DNA of 64,000 nucleotides from Apostichopus californicus (lineage: Eukaryota; Echinodermata; Holothuroidea; Aspidochirotida; Stichopodidae), in contig JAIPMN010000274.1 in NCBI GenBank assembly GCA_020650975.1, positions 1-64,000 of the forward strand, read 5' to 3'. The position numbers and the translations under genes were made by a program. A model generated the notes under the pieces. It worked only from the letters and a program-made list of their open reading frames with translations, was not told where the DNA came from and searched no databases. Shown one piece after another: positions 42,031 to 53,565 of this stretch; the stretch's first letter is position 1, and each line of letters begins with the position of its first letter.

Positions 42031-43234
42031 GACCTGTACATTTTAAGGTTTTTTTTTCACGTTTCTGGTCAGTTAGAATCTGCTAACTTTGACTTAAAAA
42101 TTCATTAAATTACAGTCTCTTTCGACTAAAGGGGAACCACAGTATTGTTTGTGTACTAAAGTTCTTTAGTATGAGCCAAAAAAGAAGTTTTGGTTCGCCA
42201 CCAGCTATGCATTTTAAACATTGTTGAAAAAACAGTGATTTGAGACCAAGGATGTTAAAAAATGATTATTGAATATTATGTGCACTGCTACATTAAAGAT
42301 AAAAAGTGTCATGTTGTGGTCTTACATTCTCTCTCCATTAAATACCACCTCCAGTCTAAATAAAAGCCAGCCTTTGTTTACATGGTGAGAGGGAGGTGAA
42401 TTGGTGTAGGAATGTATACATACAGAGGCAGGGAAATGCTACTTATCTGTTTAGCCTTTAATTTTGAAATATAAGAGCTTTCTGTTGCAGCTCAGTTGAC
42501 AGAGTCAATAATGGTGAGAACTGTGTTTAAAGTGCCACACCTCTGTACAAATAATAAGTTATATCTCAAGTGAGTATAATAGCTTACATTCCAGTTTTCA
42601 AGCTGAATTTGGCAGTCAATTGAGTCAATAATTAATTTTCTGTTTGGGTTAATAGGGTAAGTGAAAGTGGTATTTATCAATGTAAATTTTGCAGTGTGGA
42701 TAATGTATGATGTAGTGTTACTGTGTTGTGCCTTGCAGTGAGTTCAGGAAAGCACATCCTGCCAAATATTCCTTGTGAAGGGTTTTGGGAAGTTTTTTGA
42801 AATTTCAGACTTTTTGTGAACTGTTGCCACAGAAAATCAGAGCAGCTTGTTCTGTTTTACTCTCAAAGATGAATGTGGCTGTCTCTTCCTTCCTTCCTCA
42901 CTATCTCTCCCCTGTACATGCTCTCTCTGTATTGAAGTAGTTGTCTGTGTTTTTGTAATGTTACCTCTCTCTGGCCATGTTAGCAAATGAGCACAAAATG
43001 TAATTATAGTTTATTGTATTATTTTCATGGAGAACGTTGATTAGAACATTGCAATATTATTTATTACCCTGGGTGTATACAACATGCTAAGTGATGCAGC
43101 CAGGCCTAAACTAGTCAGTGTATAATAATCTAGGCAACAGTTATATAGTTGTCAAGTGATATTGGGCTGAATTTATATCAGTTGCTATAGTGACCTCTTT
43201 CTGGTGTCAATGATAATCGTAACCTATGTAGTCA

Positions 43235-43600
43235 TGCAGGCGAATGGGTGTGTGTATGAGTGGGTGTGTAGGTGCGCCTTGCTTGTAAACAGGGTATCTC
43301 CAGAAGGGAAGCTTGGACCAACCTCATATTTCGTGTGAAGGAGTACCACATTGAGTAGAAGATCCCCATTGTTTTAGGTGGAGATCAAAGTTCAATCGGG
43401 GTAACTTGGGGTCAAATTGTGAAAATCTTGTAAACATGATATCTCAAGAAGGGAATCTTGGACCAACCTCATATTTTTGTGAGGGAGTACCACATTGAGT
43501 AGAAGCAGCCTATTGTGTTTTGTGGAGGTCAAAGGTCATTTGAAGTCAACAGAGATCAAATTGTGGAAACCTTATTTTATAATCTACCATATCTCCCACT
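43235..43600 (+). repeat. Dispersed repeat, copy 2
   Basis: TG-rich start, then two modules of about 147 bp, each with CTTGTAAAC, ATATCTCAAGAAGGGAA, TTGGACCAACCTCATATTT and GTACCACATTGAGTAGAAG. A perfect AGGTCA-A-AGGTCA (DR1) lies at 43526-43538. The two modules are closer to each other than to copy 1. Confidence 0.75.
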
Positions 43601-45539
43601 GACCAGCCTATAAATAGATAACATGTGCGTTTCGCCTCATAGGAATAGGAGAGGCTGTTGGCAATTGAAATTTAGCTTATGGGCATCCGTAGAATTAGGA
43701 TTCAGAAGCCTAGAACAAAGCACCATTGGCTTAACTGTGTCTTTACCTGCATAGGTCGTTGCTATTGGAATGAATGATATCGTTCCGTTGTTGAAGTTTT
43801 CCATTGTATTTCACAGTTGTCAAGATTCAGTGCCAATAAAAACTTCAGATTTGGATGTAGTTACGTTGGGAAAATGACCATGCGCCGTTTACGAAACTTA
43901 CCTGTTACCTAGATAGATTTTTTAACTATGACCAATCTCAATGCGAATTAACTGTGTAAAATGGTTCGCTCTCTGAACGTACATTATGTAAGGGAGTTTT
44001 CTTGTGCAGAGCATTTATAAACATACAGCGAAGCTTCATTTAAAATCTCAAATAACAATTTATATATAACAAATAAATTATTCTCTTGGTAATTACAGTA
44101 ATTAATTAAATTAGTAAATAATTGGTGAAACTAAACTGGAAAAGATTATGGAGATTGTACACATGGTGAAATTAGTTTAGTTGCCATGATGTCATATAAT
44201 GTGTATGAAGCATGGAAGTATTATGCCTGCCTGAAGCTTCAATACATACATTCGCAGAGGAGACAAAAGAACTGATTCATAGTTGTACAATATCCCAATA
44301 TACTGCTGATTTCTCTCCTTTTGTACAGACTTTGATCAAATTTAAACAACCCAATTGACAGAATATCTATATCTTTGGTTTACCCCATAAGGACTATGGT
44401 AGACCTAAATCCTTGGGAACAGTTTGAAGTCTGCCATTGGTCTTCACCAAATGTTTGATTAGTGGGTCAGTTCTCACTTTGTTCATGTTACCCTGGTTAA
44501 CAAATAGTTTATAAATGGCACAATCAGTCATTGTAGGGTCAGCAGAGGGTGGCAATCAATTCGCTGTGAATTTGGTTTTCTCAAGGGTTTTCTTGTAACT
44601 GCTCCATTCCCTTTTTTAACAGTTTCTCTCTTTTCTTAATTTTTTTTTATATCATTTAAATTTTTTAAACCCAAAATAGAATCACCAAATATTAGTCAGA
44701 TGTTTTTATTGAGAAACATGTATTCACTCAATAACTCTGTGACACCGTTTTGCTCTGATCTTGTAAGTCCAACAATTTTCTTTTTGTTTCTGACCATTGC
44801 TTTATTTTCCAGGGTCGTTAAAGTTTATAGGTTCCTTCGTGTAATTAAGGGTGACTTTGGCAATACTTGGAGCAGGGCTTTCAAGATTTCATCAAAATTA
44901 ATTGTTGATTTTTTGTTATGATTTAATACTAAACAATCTATTTAGACATGGATTGGGTCAAGTAATGAATTCAATTATATAAGTATTTTCTATTAAAGTG
45001 TCTTTTTCTTGTTATAGGAGATATATAGCGTTTCCACGTGTCTTCTTAAAACTGGTATATTTAATGTCCCCTTGCTAGTTCAGTGTGGTTTACGATTGTG
45101 TTCGATAGAACTTAAGCGTTAATTCATACTGTATGACCTATTCTAAACGTTACATTTACTGCGCTTTTGACTTTAATACCTTCAGTATAAAATATTTCAC
45201 ATTTGTACAATCGATTTGACAGATTAACTAAACCATCATTGCATAAATGGAACATTAATATATTATTGTAATTTAATATCTTGAAAGTTTTGCAGTTTGG
45301 CTTAAGTTTAAAACAAACTTATATTCAGCTGTATCCTATAACATCAGGAATGAACTTGGCATTCTTTCCTTGTTTCATGGAATTTTAAATGGCTCTTGTT
45401 CAACTTTCACAGGCTTTTAATCATCATCTGACTGACATTTCTTTAGACAGAGGTTGGCCTCACCAAGGACTTGTCTAGAATGATCAATCCCTTTTTTTTT
45501 TCTTTTTTTATAAACCGAGTTCTATCGCAATGTGAATGT

Positions 45540-45910
45540 TCTTTTCTTACCACAAAAAGTGAAAGAGAGAGAAGAGAAGCGCGCGAGAGAGAGACGAGGA
45601 AGTGTGATGTGGGGATCTTTTGTTTTATCTAATTCCTCAAATTCCTTCGCTCAGGTCTCGGCTTGTCATTGCTTGAAAGCCCCAAGAACCTGCACCTGCG
45701 CAGGTGGCCAAAGAAAAAACCCGTTATCATTGACTTCTGCACATGTTAACTCGTTTAGTCGCCTCCTTGCCTATTGCATCGGGAGCCAATTTAAGACCGA
45801 TATATGGATTAGGAATTCAGTGAAGCGAGGCCATTGCCCGGAGGTGTTGGGGCGGAGACGGCCGAAACTCTGGAGGGAGGAAAACGTTGTTGACAAGACT
45901 CAGCTCTGAT
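45540..45910. promoter_or_regulatory. CpG- and purine-rich island, possible internal promoter or enhancer
   Basis: A stretch of high complexity inside AT-rich intron, with GAGA-type tracts, GCGCGC, several CpGs and a perfect E-box pair at 45693-45706. A 125-codon open frame crosses it but starts without an ATG and resembles nothing I know, so it is not called as a gene. It lies 4.2 kb before exon d. Vertebrate TCF4 is known for multiple internal first exons, so an alternative promoter is a reasonable guess. Confidence 0.3.
45693..45706. promoter_or_regulatory. Perfect palindromic double E-box
   Basis: CACCTGCGCAGGTG is its own reverse complement and consists of CACCTG and CAGGTG two bases apart. 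This is the preferred core of E-proteins, and also of Snail and ZEB repressors. Its place inside an E-protein gene makes feedback control conceivable; binding is not shown. Confidence 0.5.
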
Positions 45911-46972
45911 TTTTATTGGCATCTCTTGGTTATGGTTAAGAATCGAGTCTTGTAGGGAAATTTATAATTGGACTCGCAACCCCTATTGCCCTTTTTGTTA
46001 CTAAATTGAGGAGATTTGCGAAGCATTTAAAAAGTGCAACAAGCCGTTAAGCACTTTTGAAACTCTTACCAAAGGAAAGTGTTTTTGTAAAGCTATTACA
46101 ATACATCTGCTTCAAGGTCTATTTAATAAAGATACCTACTGAAGTAAAAGGGAATTGTATTATTAGATGTTATTGTTCCCTTTTAACATCTTCTGAATTG
46201 ATCTAGCTGTAAATAGAAGAGGGTGTTAAGTTGTTTGACTTTGGAAATGGTTTAAATTAAACAGATTTCAATTCTAAAATTATCTCATTTAATTTTTGCA
46301 GGCAGACCTAATTCTCAGTGTGGATATATGTGTTTAGACTATTAAAGTTCTTTGTGATAGTGGACTCTGTGTTGCTTGCAACTTAAAAATATATATATTT
46401 TTTTTAATTATAATTATTATTTTTGCTGTTCACAAATTCACAATATACCATTCTTTGATAAGGGCACAGGGTTTATTCATTGATTCCTTGTACGACAGAA
46501 AAGACCCATTTTCACACTCTTTGGGACAGTTTTCCTTTCAACAGGTGTGGTACATTAGATTTGTCCCTCCAATCTCAACATAGTTGTGTGAGAAACTGTC
46601 CATCTGTGCTCATTTTGTATTGATTTCCCTGTGTGTTGCAAGTTAGGAATTATTGGCTGTTATTAACTTTGCTATTTGTTTGCAAACTTTGTTTAGGTCT
46701 TAAAGGGAGACTGTTTCTTTGCCATGCGTGATATATGATTCATCTTGTACAGAGAACAGTGGAAGCTATAACTGAATATAACACTCTACCATATCATAAT
46801 TAGGATATAGGTGTTATGGGTGGAAATTAAACAGACAAGGATGCTTAACACATTCCCTCTGGTTCAAATGATTCATTTTGAAAAATATTCTTACAAAACT
46901 AACTTTACAGAATAATTGTAGTTATTGTGGCACTTTCAAAGGTCAAAGAAGGTGGTGAAGCTGTAATAGATA

Positions 46973-47435
46973 ATGTATGAGAATAGATTTGATCATAATA
47001 TACATACATGGCCTAATTCTGAGAATGGATTTGATCATAATATACATACATGGCCTAATTCTGAGAATAGATTTGATCATAATATACATACCAGGCCTAA
47101 TTCTGAGAATAGATTTGATCATAATATACATACATGGCCTAATTCTGAGAATGGATTTGATCATAATATACATACATGGCCTAATTCTGAGAATAGATTT
47201 GGTCATAATATACAAACATGGCCTAATTCTGAGAGTGGATGTGGTCATAATATACATAAATGGCTTAATTCTGATACTTGGTATACTATACATACATGGC
47301 CTAATTCTAAGACTGGATTTGGTCATAATATACATACATGGCCTAATTCTGAGAATGGATGTGGTCATAATATACATATACATGGCCTAATTCTGAGAAT
47401 GGATGTGGTCAGAATTCTGAGAATGGATTTGGTCA
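46973..47435. repeat. 42-bp minisatellite, about 11 copies
   Basis: Tandem unit beginning AGAATAGATTTGATCATAAT and containing TACATACATGGCCTAATTCT. The unit length is a multiple of 3, so several frames stay open on both strands; these are rejected as genes. The right end degenerates after about 47390. Confidence 0.93.
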
Positions 47436-48801
47436 TTCAGTTCATTCTAATTCATTCTTCCAGTGCTCTAGATATTACTAAAGACATAAAATAAGCATAC
47501 ATAGTAAATATATAGAAAGGTAATTAGCCTAGTTCCATTGAGATGATTAATAATGATCAAATTTATTTCCTTTATTTTGGAACAGTACTTTTTTGCAGTT
47601 TGTGATGTCACACAGTGGGCAACATATGAAACAGGCAATATCCAAATACTATCTGCATATTTTGTAAAGTTTCATCAATTTAAACAAATGTTATAGCTGA
47701 AAATACCATGTACTCATGACAAATGTATCTTGGTTTGAACAGTAAAAATAACGTCAAAAGCACTATTGGAATTTTGAAGCAACATTTTTCATCAGAAGTG
47801 CTCTTGATATTTCTATTAGAATGTGGTATTCATTTGGCTTTTGACAGGTAGCAAGTTTTCTGGTCAGTAAATTGTTGTCAGAATCAAATTAATTGCTGAT
47901 TATTCAGTTTTATATTTTTGTGGGGCTAGAGGGTGTCTTAATAGCTTAATTAATTGCAGTTATAATTGAATCTTTATTCCGCATATTGATTTGGTGCAGA
48001 GCGTCTTCACACTTGAGTTAACACAAGTGACTTTGCTACTATAAGAAAAGCAAAATGTAAATGAACCATCACTATGTTTCCTTCCTTACGAGACTGCTTA
48101 AATGTCGTTTGGATAAGACATGATGGCCTAAACATGTTGTCCAATGATATTTCTATCAGCTGTTGCATACAGCAAGAGTATTTTAAAGCCTTAAGCCCTG
48201 CAATGTAAAGTAAACTTTGCACTCTGGCAACTTGATTTGAACAAAGAGAAAGTTGCTCAGAAAATCAATTTCAAACAAACAGACAAAAAATGGAGGAAAA
48301 TCAATACAAAATTCTTGTAAAACCCGACACAGACACCAAAATCACAAGGAATTGTGAGAGGGATAGTGATTCTTTGCCTGTTTTTTGGTGTTTATATGAC
48401 AATGCTATAAAGTGACTGGGTGAAATCTCCAAGTGCTGCACTTGATCTCGTTTAGGGGTTTGATTGCAGTTATAACAGCAATGGTATTTAATAATGATTG
48501 TACGGGGTTGCAAGTGTTTGGTAGATAATATTGGAAGGAAATAGTTCTGCCGCTTAGCAAGTATTTTCTGTGAAAAGGATCTCAGCGATACTAATCTAGC
48601 ATAGGGTTTGAACAGCTTTTTGCATATGGTTGCCAATTACCAAAAAATAACAATATAATTACAATCAATCAAACCCCCCAAAAATATATATATAACAGAA
48701 TAAGTAAAGAGAAAGACATAGGTAATATATTACCATCTAGATTGCTGGTAAATTGCAGAGATGTAACATTTTGTAAATATTCATTTTAGTTTACAGTAGT
48801 C

Positions 48802-49018
48802 ATGTGACTATAAATGAACATAACTCAAGTTGGTGTAGGACACGTACAGAGCTTTCATGTGACTATAATGACTATAAATGAACATAAGTAAAGTTGGTGT
48901 AGGACACATACAGTATTTTCATGATACTATAATGAACATTAGTGAAGTTGGTGTAGGAGCCTCACACAGCTGTCATGTGACTATAAATGAACAAAAGTGA
49001 AGTTGGTGTAGGACACAT
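48802..49018. repeat. Four degenerate copies of a roughly 55-bp unit
   Basis: Each copy contains TATAAATGAACATAA or a variant followed by AGTTGGTGTAGGACAC. Copies differ by small indels. Confidence 0.85.
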
Positions 49019-50086
49019 GGGTTTAGTTTCACAAGATGAGAGAGTATGATATATAATAAGTGCTCTCTGCTGTTCTGAGGATGCAAGCACCGAGTAATTA
49101 CAAAATACTTGTAATGTCCAAGGAGAGCAAAGATGCTCACATCATATTGTATTTGAGTTTCAGTGTACATATTACTTTTATTTGTATGTACACACACATA
49201 CATATATATATATACATTTTGTGTGGGAGAGGAGGGGGGGGGGGGTTCATAAATGAATGATCTGATGATTGTCACAGACGTTGGCAGTAGCTCTGATGGG
49301 TTTTGTGGTTTATAAATCTATCTATACTAGAGAAGTTTTCCAAGGAGACATATTGCCAACAGCTGAACCTGATGTCCCCAAAGTATAATTTGCCATTTGA
49401 TGCTCATGCGGTTAATTTTCAAATTAATCAAATTACCAATCCCATGTGATATTCAGAATAGAAATCAAGCAGTAGGCGATAGGTCAAGGACAATACTGAT
49501 TTTGAGCTGACCAGATCTCTGATATGTAATTTGCTCTTCTCAAAGTCATATCTTGTCAGATTAATAAATCATATTTGAATATATTCATGCACAACTAACA
49601 TATTCTAAACAGTCAATTATTGATGGAATTGACAGAAAGGATGATTTGGGGGTTTCTCTGACTTGTTTAATTGCCATCAGTTGAAGAACCTCGTTGTGTG
49701 TAAAACTTCTAAAGACTGTTAAAAAATATTAGTTTATATATTTATGACTCAATGGATAATATAACTAAGAAAAACTGAAAATCATAGATTCGACAGAGAA
49801 TTCTGAAATGTCAAGTTAAGAGGTAATAAGAAGTGAGATTTTATGTCTGTACTTATTGGTGTACTGAATTACAATTCTGTAGTGGACAGGATAGAGGGTG
49901 CTCTTTAATTTCTGTTCACCAAGCATAAGAAACTATAGCTTGTATAATTTGGTATACTGCCCTCACCAGGGCATAGTTATGTGCCATAATGTTTTTTAAA
50001 TGAAACATACATAATATGTATGCAATACACTGAAGAAGCAATATAAAGGATACATAATTGAATGTGTGATTCTTCTTGTCTTGCAG

Positions 50087-50201
50087 GTTGTCATGGGAAA
50101 TCATAGCAACGAAATGTCAATAACTAGCCCTCATCACCCTCTTTCACCACAACAGAAGTCCTGCATAAGAAGGCGTCCTCTAGACTCCAGCATGCCACCA
50201 G
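50087..50201 (+). CDS. TCF4/TCF12: E-protein exon d, first half of bipartite NLS
   Basis: 115-nt exon with acceptor TCTTGCAG and donor GTATGT. It enters in phase 0 and encodes 38 residues starting VVMGNHSNEM, with PHHPLSPQQKSCIRRRPLD near the end, leaving one base (phase 1). IRRRPLDSS matches TCF12 SRRRPLHDS and TCF4 PRRRPLHSS, the first basic cluster of the NLS-1 known from vertebrate TCF4. The segment before it is shorter than in vertebrates. It pairs with the 41-nt exon e; together they are 156 nt and frame-neutral. The preceding intron is 20.6 kb, the largest between recognised exons. Confidence 0.95.
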
Positions 50202-51112
50202 GTATGTATATGTATGATGTACTTCATTCATTTCTGTTTGTGAGTGGGGGAAGGGAAGTGTAGGGAGGGATAACAATGGTTAATGCTGGACCTAACTATG
50301 AAAATCGAAGGGGGGAAAGGGTTTACAAAGAGCACTAATGATGAAATTTTCAGGACTAGGAAGGAAAAATGTGGAAAGCAGAAAGGCAGATTTCTGGGCA
50401 GGACAAGGCCTGCTTTAACTTGCCTTTACTAGTATGACTGCTGGGTGGGTCATTACTTTTCTTTTGTACATGAAGTGTCTTTATGCACAAAGTGATCTGT
50501 TGACCATTCATACAGCACATTGTTGACCATCATTTTGTCTGTTGTATTTACCCATGATGTTATTTACTTCATGATCTGTCAGACATTTAGAACTTTTCTC
50601 TTTCAAAAATGCAACAATCCTTCTTACTCTGCATGTTTATAGCACACAGTGTAGTACTTATTGTTATTCCTGAATATTCATTGACTCAGACTCATTTATG
50701 TTCCTGTTAATCAATAGCATCTGTGGTGTAGTCTAAGAGAATGCAAGAAATGACAAGAAGCAGATAACAAAATATTATTCATTTATGGCTGAAAAATGTG
50801 AAAAGATGTGTAGTAATACATTCTATGCATGAAAACATTAGTATTGTCACATTCTAATGATAAATAGATTTCAGAAACCTGATTCTTGTTATATTGTTAA
50901 CAATCAATTCTTACCTGAAGAGGACCATGTTATATGTACCACAATGAACCAACTTATGGTATCCCTGCATACTCACCCTGACGGGTGGGGGAGGGGGGCG
51001 GGGGAGGGGGGCGGGGGTGGGGGGGGGTCGAGGTCAGACAGGTGTGACAGCATTGGCTATGATGTGTCCACTGTCTCAACATTTAATATTTCATCCTACC
51101 CTCTGTTTACAG
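50202..51112 (+). other. Intron between exons d and e
   Basis: 0.9-kb intron joining the two NLS exons. Apart from the G-rich tract at 50983-51028 it shows nothing distinctive. Confidence 0.7.
50983..51028 (+). other. G-rich tract with quadruplex potential before micro-exon e
   Basis: About 46 nt with seven or more runs of at least four G, interrupted by single T, A or C. It can form G-quadruplexes on the + strand and hence in the pre-mRNA. Its end is 85 nt upstream of exon e. G-runs near short exons often act as splicing enhancers or silencers; effect here unknown. Confidence 0.7.
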
Positions 51113-51153
51113 TTTCACAAAGGAAGAGGATAAAACAGTTGAGTGGTATCCAT
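51113..51153 (+). CDS. TCF4/TCF12: E-protein micro-exon e, second half of bipartite NLS
   Basis: 41-nt micro-exon with acceptor CTGTTTACAG and donor GTAAGT. Phase 1 to 0: the split codon gives Val, then SQRKRIKQLSGIH. RKRIKQLSG lies where TCF12 and TCF4 have KKVRKVPPG, the second basic cluster of the NLS. Both phases are exactly those needed between exons d and f, which supports it despite its size. A 46-nt tract that is almost all G ends about 85 nt upstream, beyond the expected branch point. Skipping this exon alone would shift the frame; skipping d and e together would not. Confidence 0.85.
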
Positions 51154-51917
51154 GTAAGTACACACAACTTTCATCTCCTTTCTCTTTCCTCATAAACTTC
51201 AAAGCAGCTTGTTGTTTGGTCAGGTATTTGTAAAAACCTACCAAGGATGACTCCAAATAATGTTGTAATTGATCAAACTAGTACATCCTTGCTGAGTTTT
51301 CCCTTCATCACATGAAAGTTAATGAGTAACTAATTAATTGTTCCAAGTGATTTTCAACATTTTCTTGGCACAACAATTTTTGCTGTCTAGTTTAAATAAT
51401 ATGTAAGAAAAGCAGATTGAGAACATGAGAGAAATTGAGAACATGTGACATCAGATGTTACAAAGAAATGAATGTAATTTGATGTATAGAATTGCATTGT
51501 TGTTGTATGGTAAATTTGTTACAGCTCAAGATTGAGTGTTAATTCCTGTGGTCAAGGAAATTTGTGTCAAAATTTTGTTTTCAATGTACCTGGTGTTGCT
51601 GTATAACTGAAGTTCGAGTCTGTTCAGTGTATCCCATGGTCTCACTCTTTGTAATAGGAGAGATGGAAATCATAAGAATGTAAAACTCCAGAAAAGCATA
51701 GAGCTTCTCTTTCTAATGGGCTGGTGCTGTGGTGAGGTTTGTTTAAAAGTTAAAAAAGTTGCTTCAGATCTGCTGGAGCAACAATGTTGCTGTTGGTGTG
51801 TGGAGACATGTGTAGTAGTTGATTATCATGAATATTCAGGCAAGGTAAGTCTTGAGACTAGAGATAGCTGGAGAAAGAGAGAGAGATTGACAACAAGTAC
51901 ATAAAAACATCTGTGAG

Positions 51918-52162
51918 CCAGTCAGTCAGTTAGCCAGTCCGTAAAATCAGTCAACCATTCTCTTAGTCGATAAGCCAATCTTTGAGTCAGTAAGTCAGAT
52001 GGCTATTCTGTGAGTCAATCAGCCAGTTCACTAGTCAGTCTGTTAGTTGGTAAACCAGTCTGTGAGTCAGCAAGCCATTCTGTTAAGTCAGTTAGTCAGT
52101 CTGTGAGTCAGTATGTTAGTTGCCCAAGCAGTGGGTCAGTCAGTCAGCCAGTCTGTGAGTCA
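51918..52162. repeat. CAGT-rich degenerate array
   Basis: Irregular tandem arrangement of AGTCAGT, GCCAGTC and CTGTGAGTCAGT motifs, about 16-28 bp per unit. It resembles the CAGTCAG motif of the 61-bp array at 14-15 kb but has no common unit length. Confidence 0.75.
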
Positions 52163-52936
52163 TGACAAACTGTCCAGGAAGCCTACCGTCAGGAGTGTTG
52201 TCTTTCAAATTGATGGTTTTTAAAGAATAGCTAGTACAATGACAAAGAGTCAATACTGTTGTTGCGGTTTTCAAATGTGTACCTCAATTTGAACTTTACA
52301 ACAGCGGATTTAAAAATTGGTAACTATCTAGATTGAGAGTAAGCTGAGAAAGATGTTGTATTGGTGATATAGGATTAGTGTGGATTTCCAGGCTGTGTCT
52401 GGGTCTCCTGTAATGATAACACCATCGCTTTGCTGATCCGACCTACATATGGAATGTCGAAGGACATTGTAAGAGATCTCAACCAATCTCCAATGATTTT
52501 TATTCCGGGAATCTTTTTGTGGACCAAAACGTGGTGATATAGGACCCAAGAAAGTTGGTATTACCATTTCTTTCCAGTAAAAATTAGTTTATATTACAAT
52601 AAACTATTATATTTATATATAAAATGGAGTTTAGTGTTCAATGCAATATTGATCCAGATTTGACTTTATTGGTAACAATGGAAGGGTTAACCTTCAGAGG
52701 CTAATTATGTGTGCATGTGTGTTGTGTGCTGTTAGATTTGGTATCAGGTATCAATTCCATAGGGATTGAAATAGAAATATGTGCTAGTGACACTTTGTAT
52801 ATAAGTGAGTTTATAAATATCATGTTGAATGCTGAATATGTCGTTACCAAAAAAGTGAATTGATGCCCATTATAAATTCTTATCTCAGCTCTGAGCGATC
52901 ACAAATTTGGAGTAACTTCCTTCCATGCAGAGTATA

Positions 52937-53565
52937 ACAAGGAACTGCTTGTGACTTTAGCAATGTTATCATGATAGTGTTACCCTGACAGGGTACTACT
53001 TACTCGTGATGCAATCATGAACTGCTTGTGACGTTAGCAATGTTATCATGATAGTGTTACCCTGACAGGGTACTACTTACTCCTGATGCAATCATGTACT
53101 GCTGATGATGTGGTGATCAACGTAATCATGCTAGTGTTACCGTAACAGGGTACTACTTACTCGTGATGCAATCATGAACTGCTTGTGACGTTATCAATGT
53201 TATCATGCTAGTGTTACCCTGAGAGGGTACTACTTGCTCCTGATGCAATCATGAACTGCTTATGTGGTGATCAACGTAATCATTCTAGTGTTACCCTGAC
53301 AGGGTACTACTTATTGGTGATGCAATCATGAACTGCTGATGTGGTGATCAACTTAATCATGCTAGTGTTACCCTGACAGGGTACTACTTACTCGTGATGC
53401 AATCATGAACTGCTTGTGACGTTATCAATGTTATCATGATAGTGTTACCCTGAGAGGGTACTACTTACTTGTGATGCATTTATGAATTGCTGGTGATGTG
53501 GGGATCAACTTAATCATGCTAGTGTTTCCCAGACAGGGTACTACTTACGCGTGATGCAATCATAT
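52937..53565. repeat. About 77-bp minisatellite, eight copies
   Basis: Eight copies share TAGTGTTACCCTGACAGGGT followed by ACTACTTACTCGTGATGCAA. Each unit holds a small inverted repeat (ACCCTG/CAGGGT). Two unit types alternate irregularly: GCTTGTGACGTTAGCAATG and GCTGATGTGGTGATCAAC. Confidence 0.93.

Larger units (their letters stand above)
29515..50086 (+). other. 20.6-kb intron between exons c and d
   Basis: Largest intron of the recognised part. It carries donor-adjacent duplications (29.5 kb), dispersed repeat copies (30.3-30.7, 40.1-40.9, 43.2-43.6 kb), a 53-bp tandem pair (35.1 kb), a hammerhead-like repeat motif (37.35 kb), the THAP fragment (40.9 kb), two promoter-like regions (41.5-42.0 and 45.5-45.9 kb), a 42-bp minisatellite (47 kb) and a roughly 55-bp array (48.8-49.0 kb). 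Vertebrate TCF4 has internal promoters in its long introns, so those regions deserve transcript evidence. Confidence 0.6.

Noticed and set aside
45532-45909. 125-codon open frame over the CpG patch
   Set aside because: Starts with GTG and has low similarity to anything known; kept only as a possible regulatory region.
46943-47494. Overlapping frames of 137-173 codons on both strands
   Set aside because: By-product of the 42-bp minisatellite.
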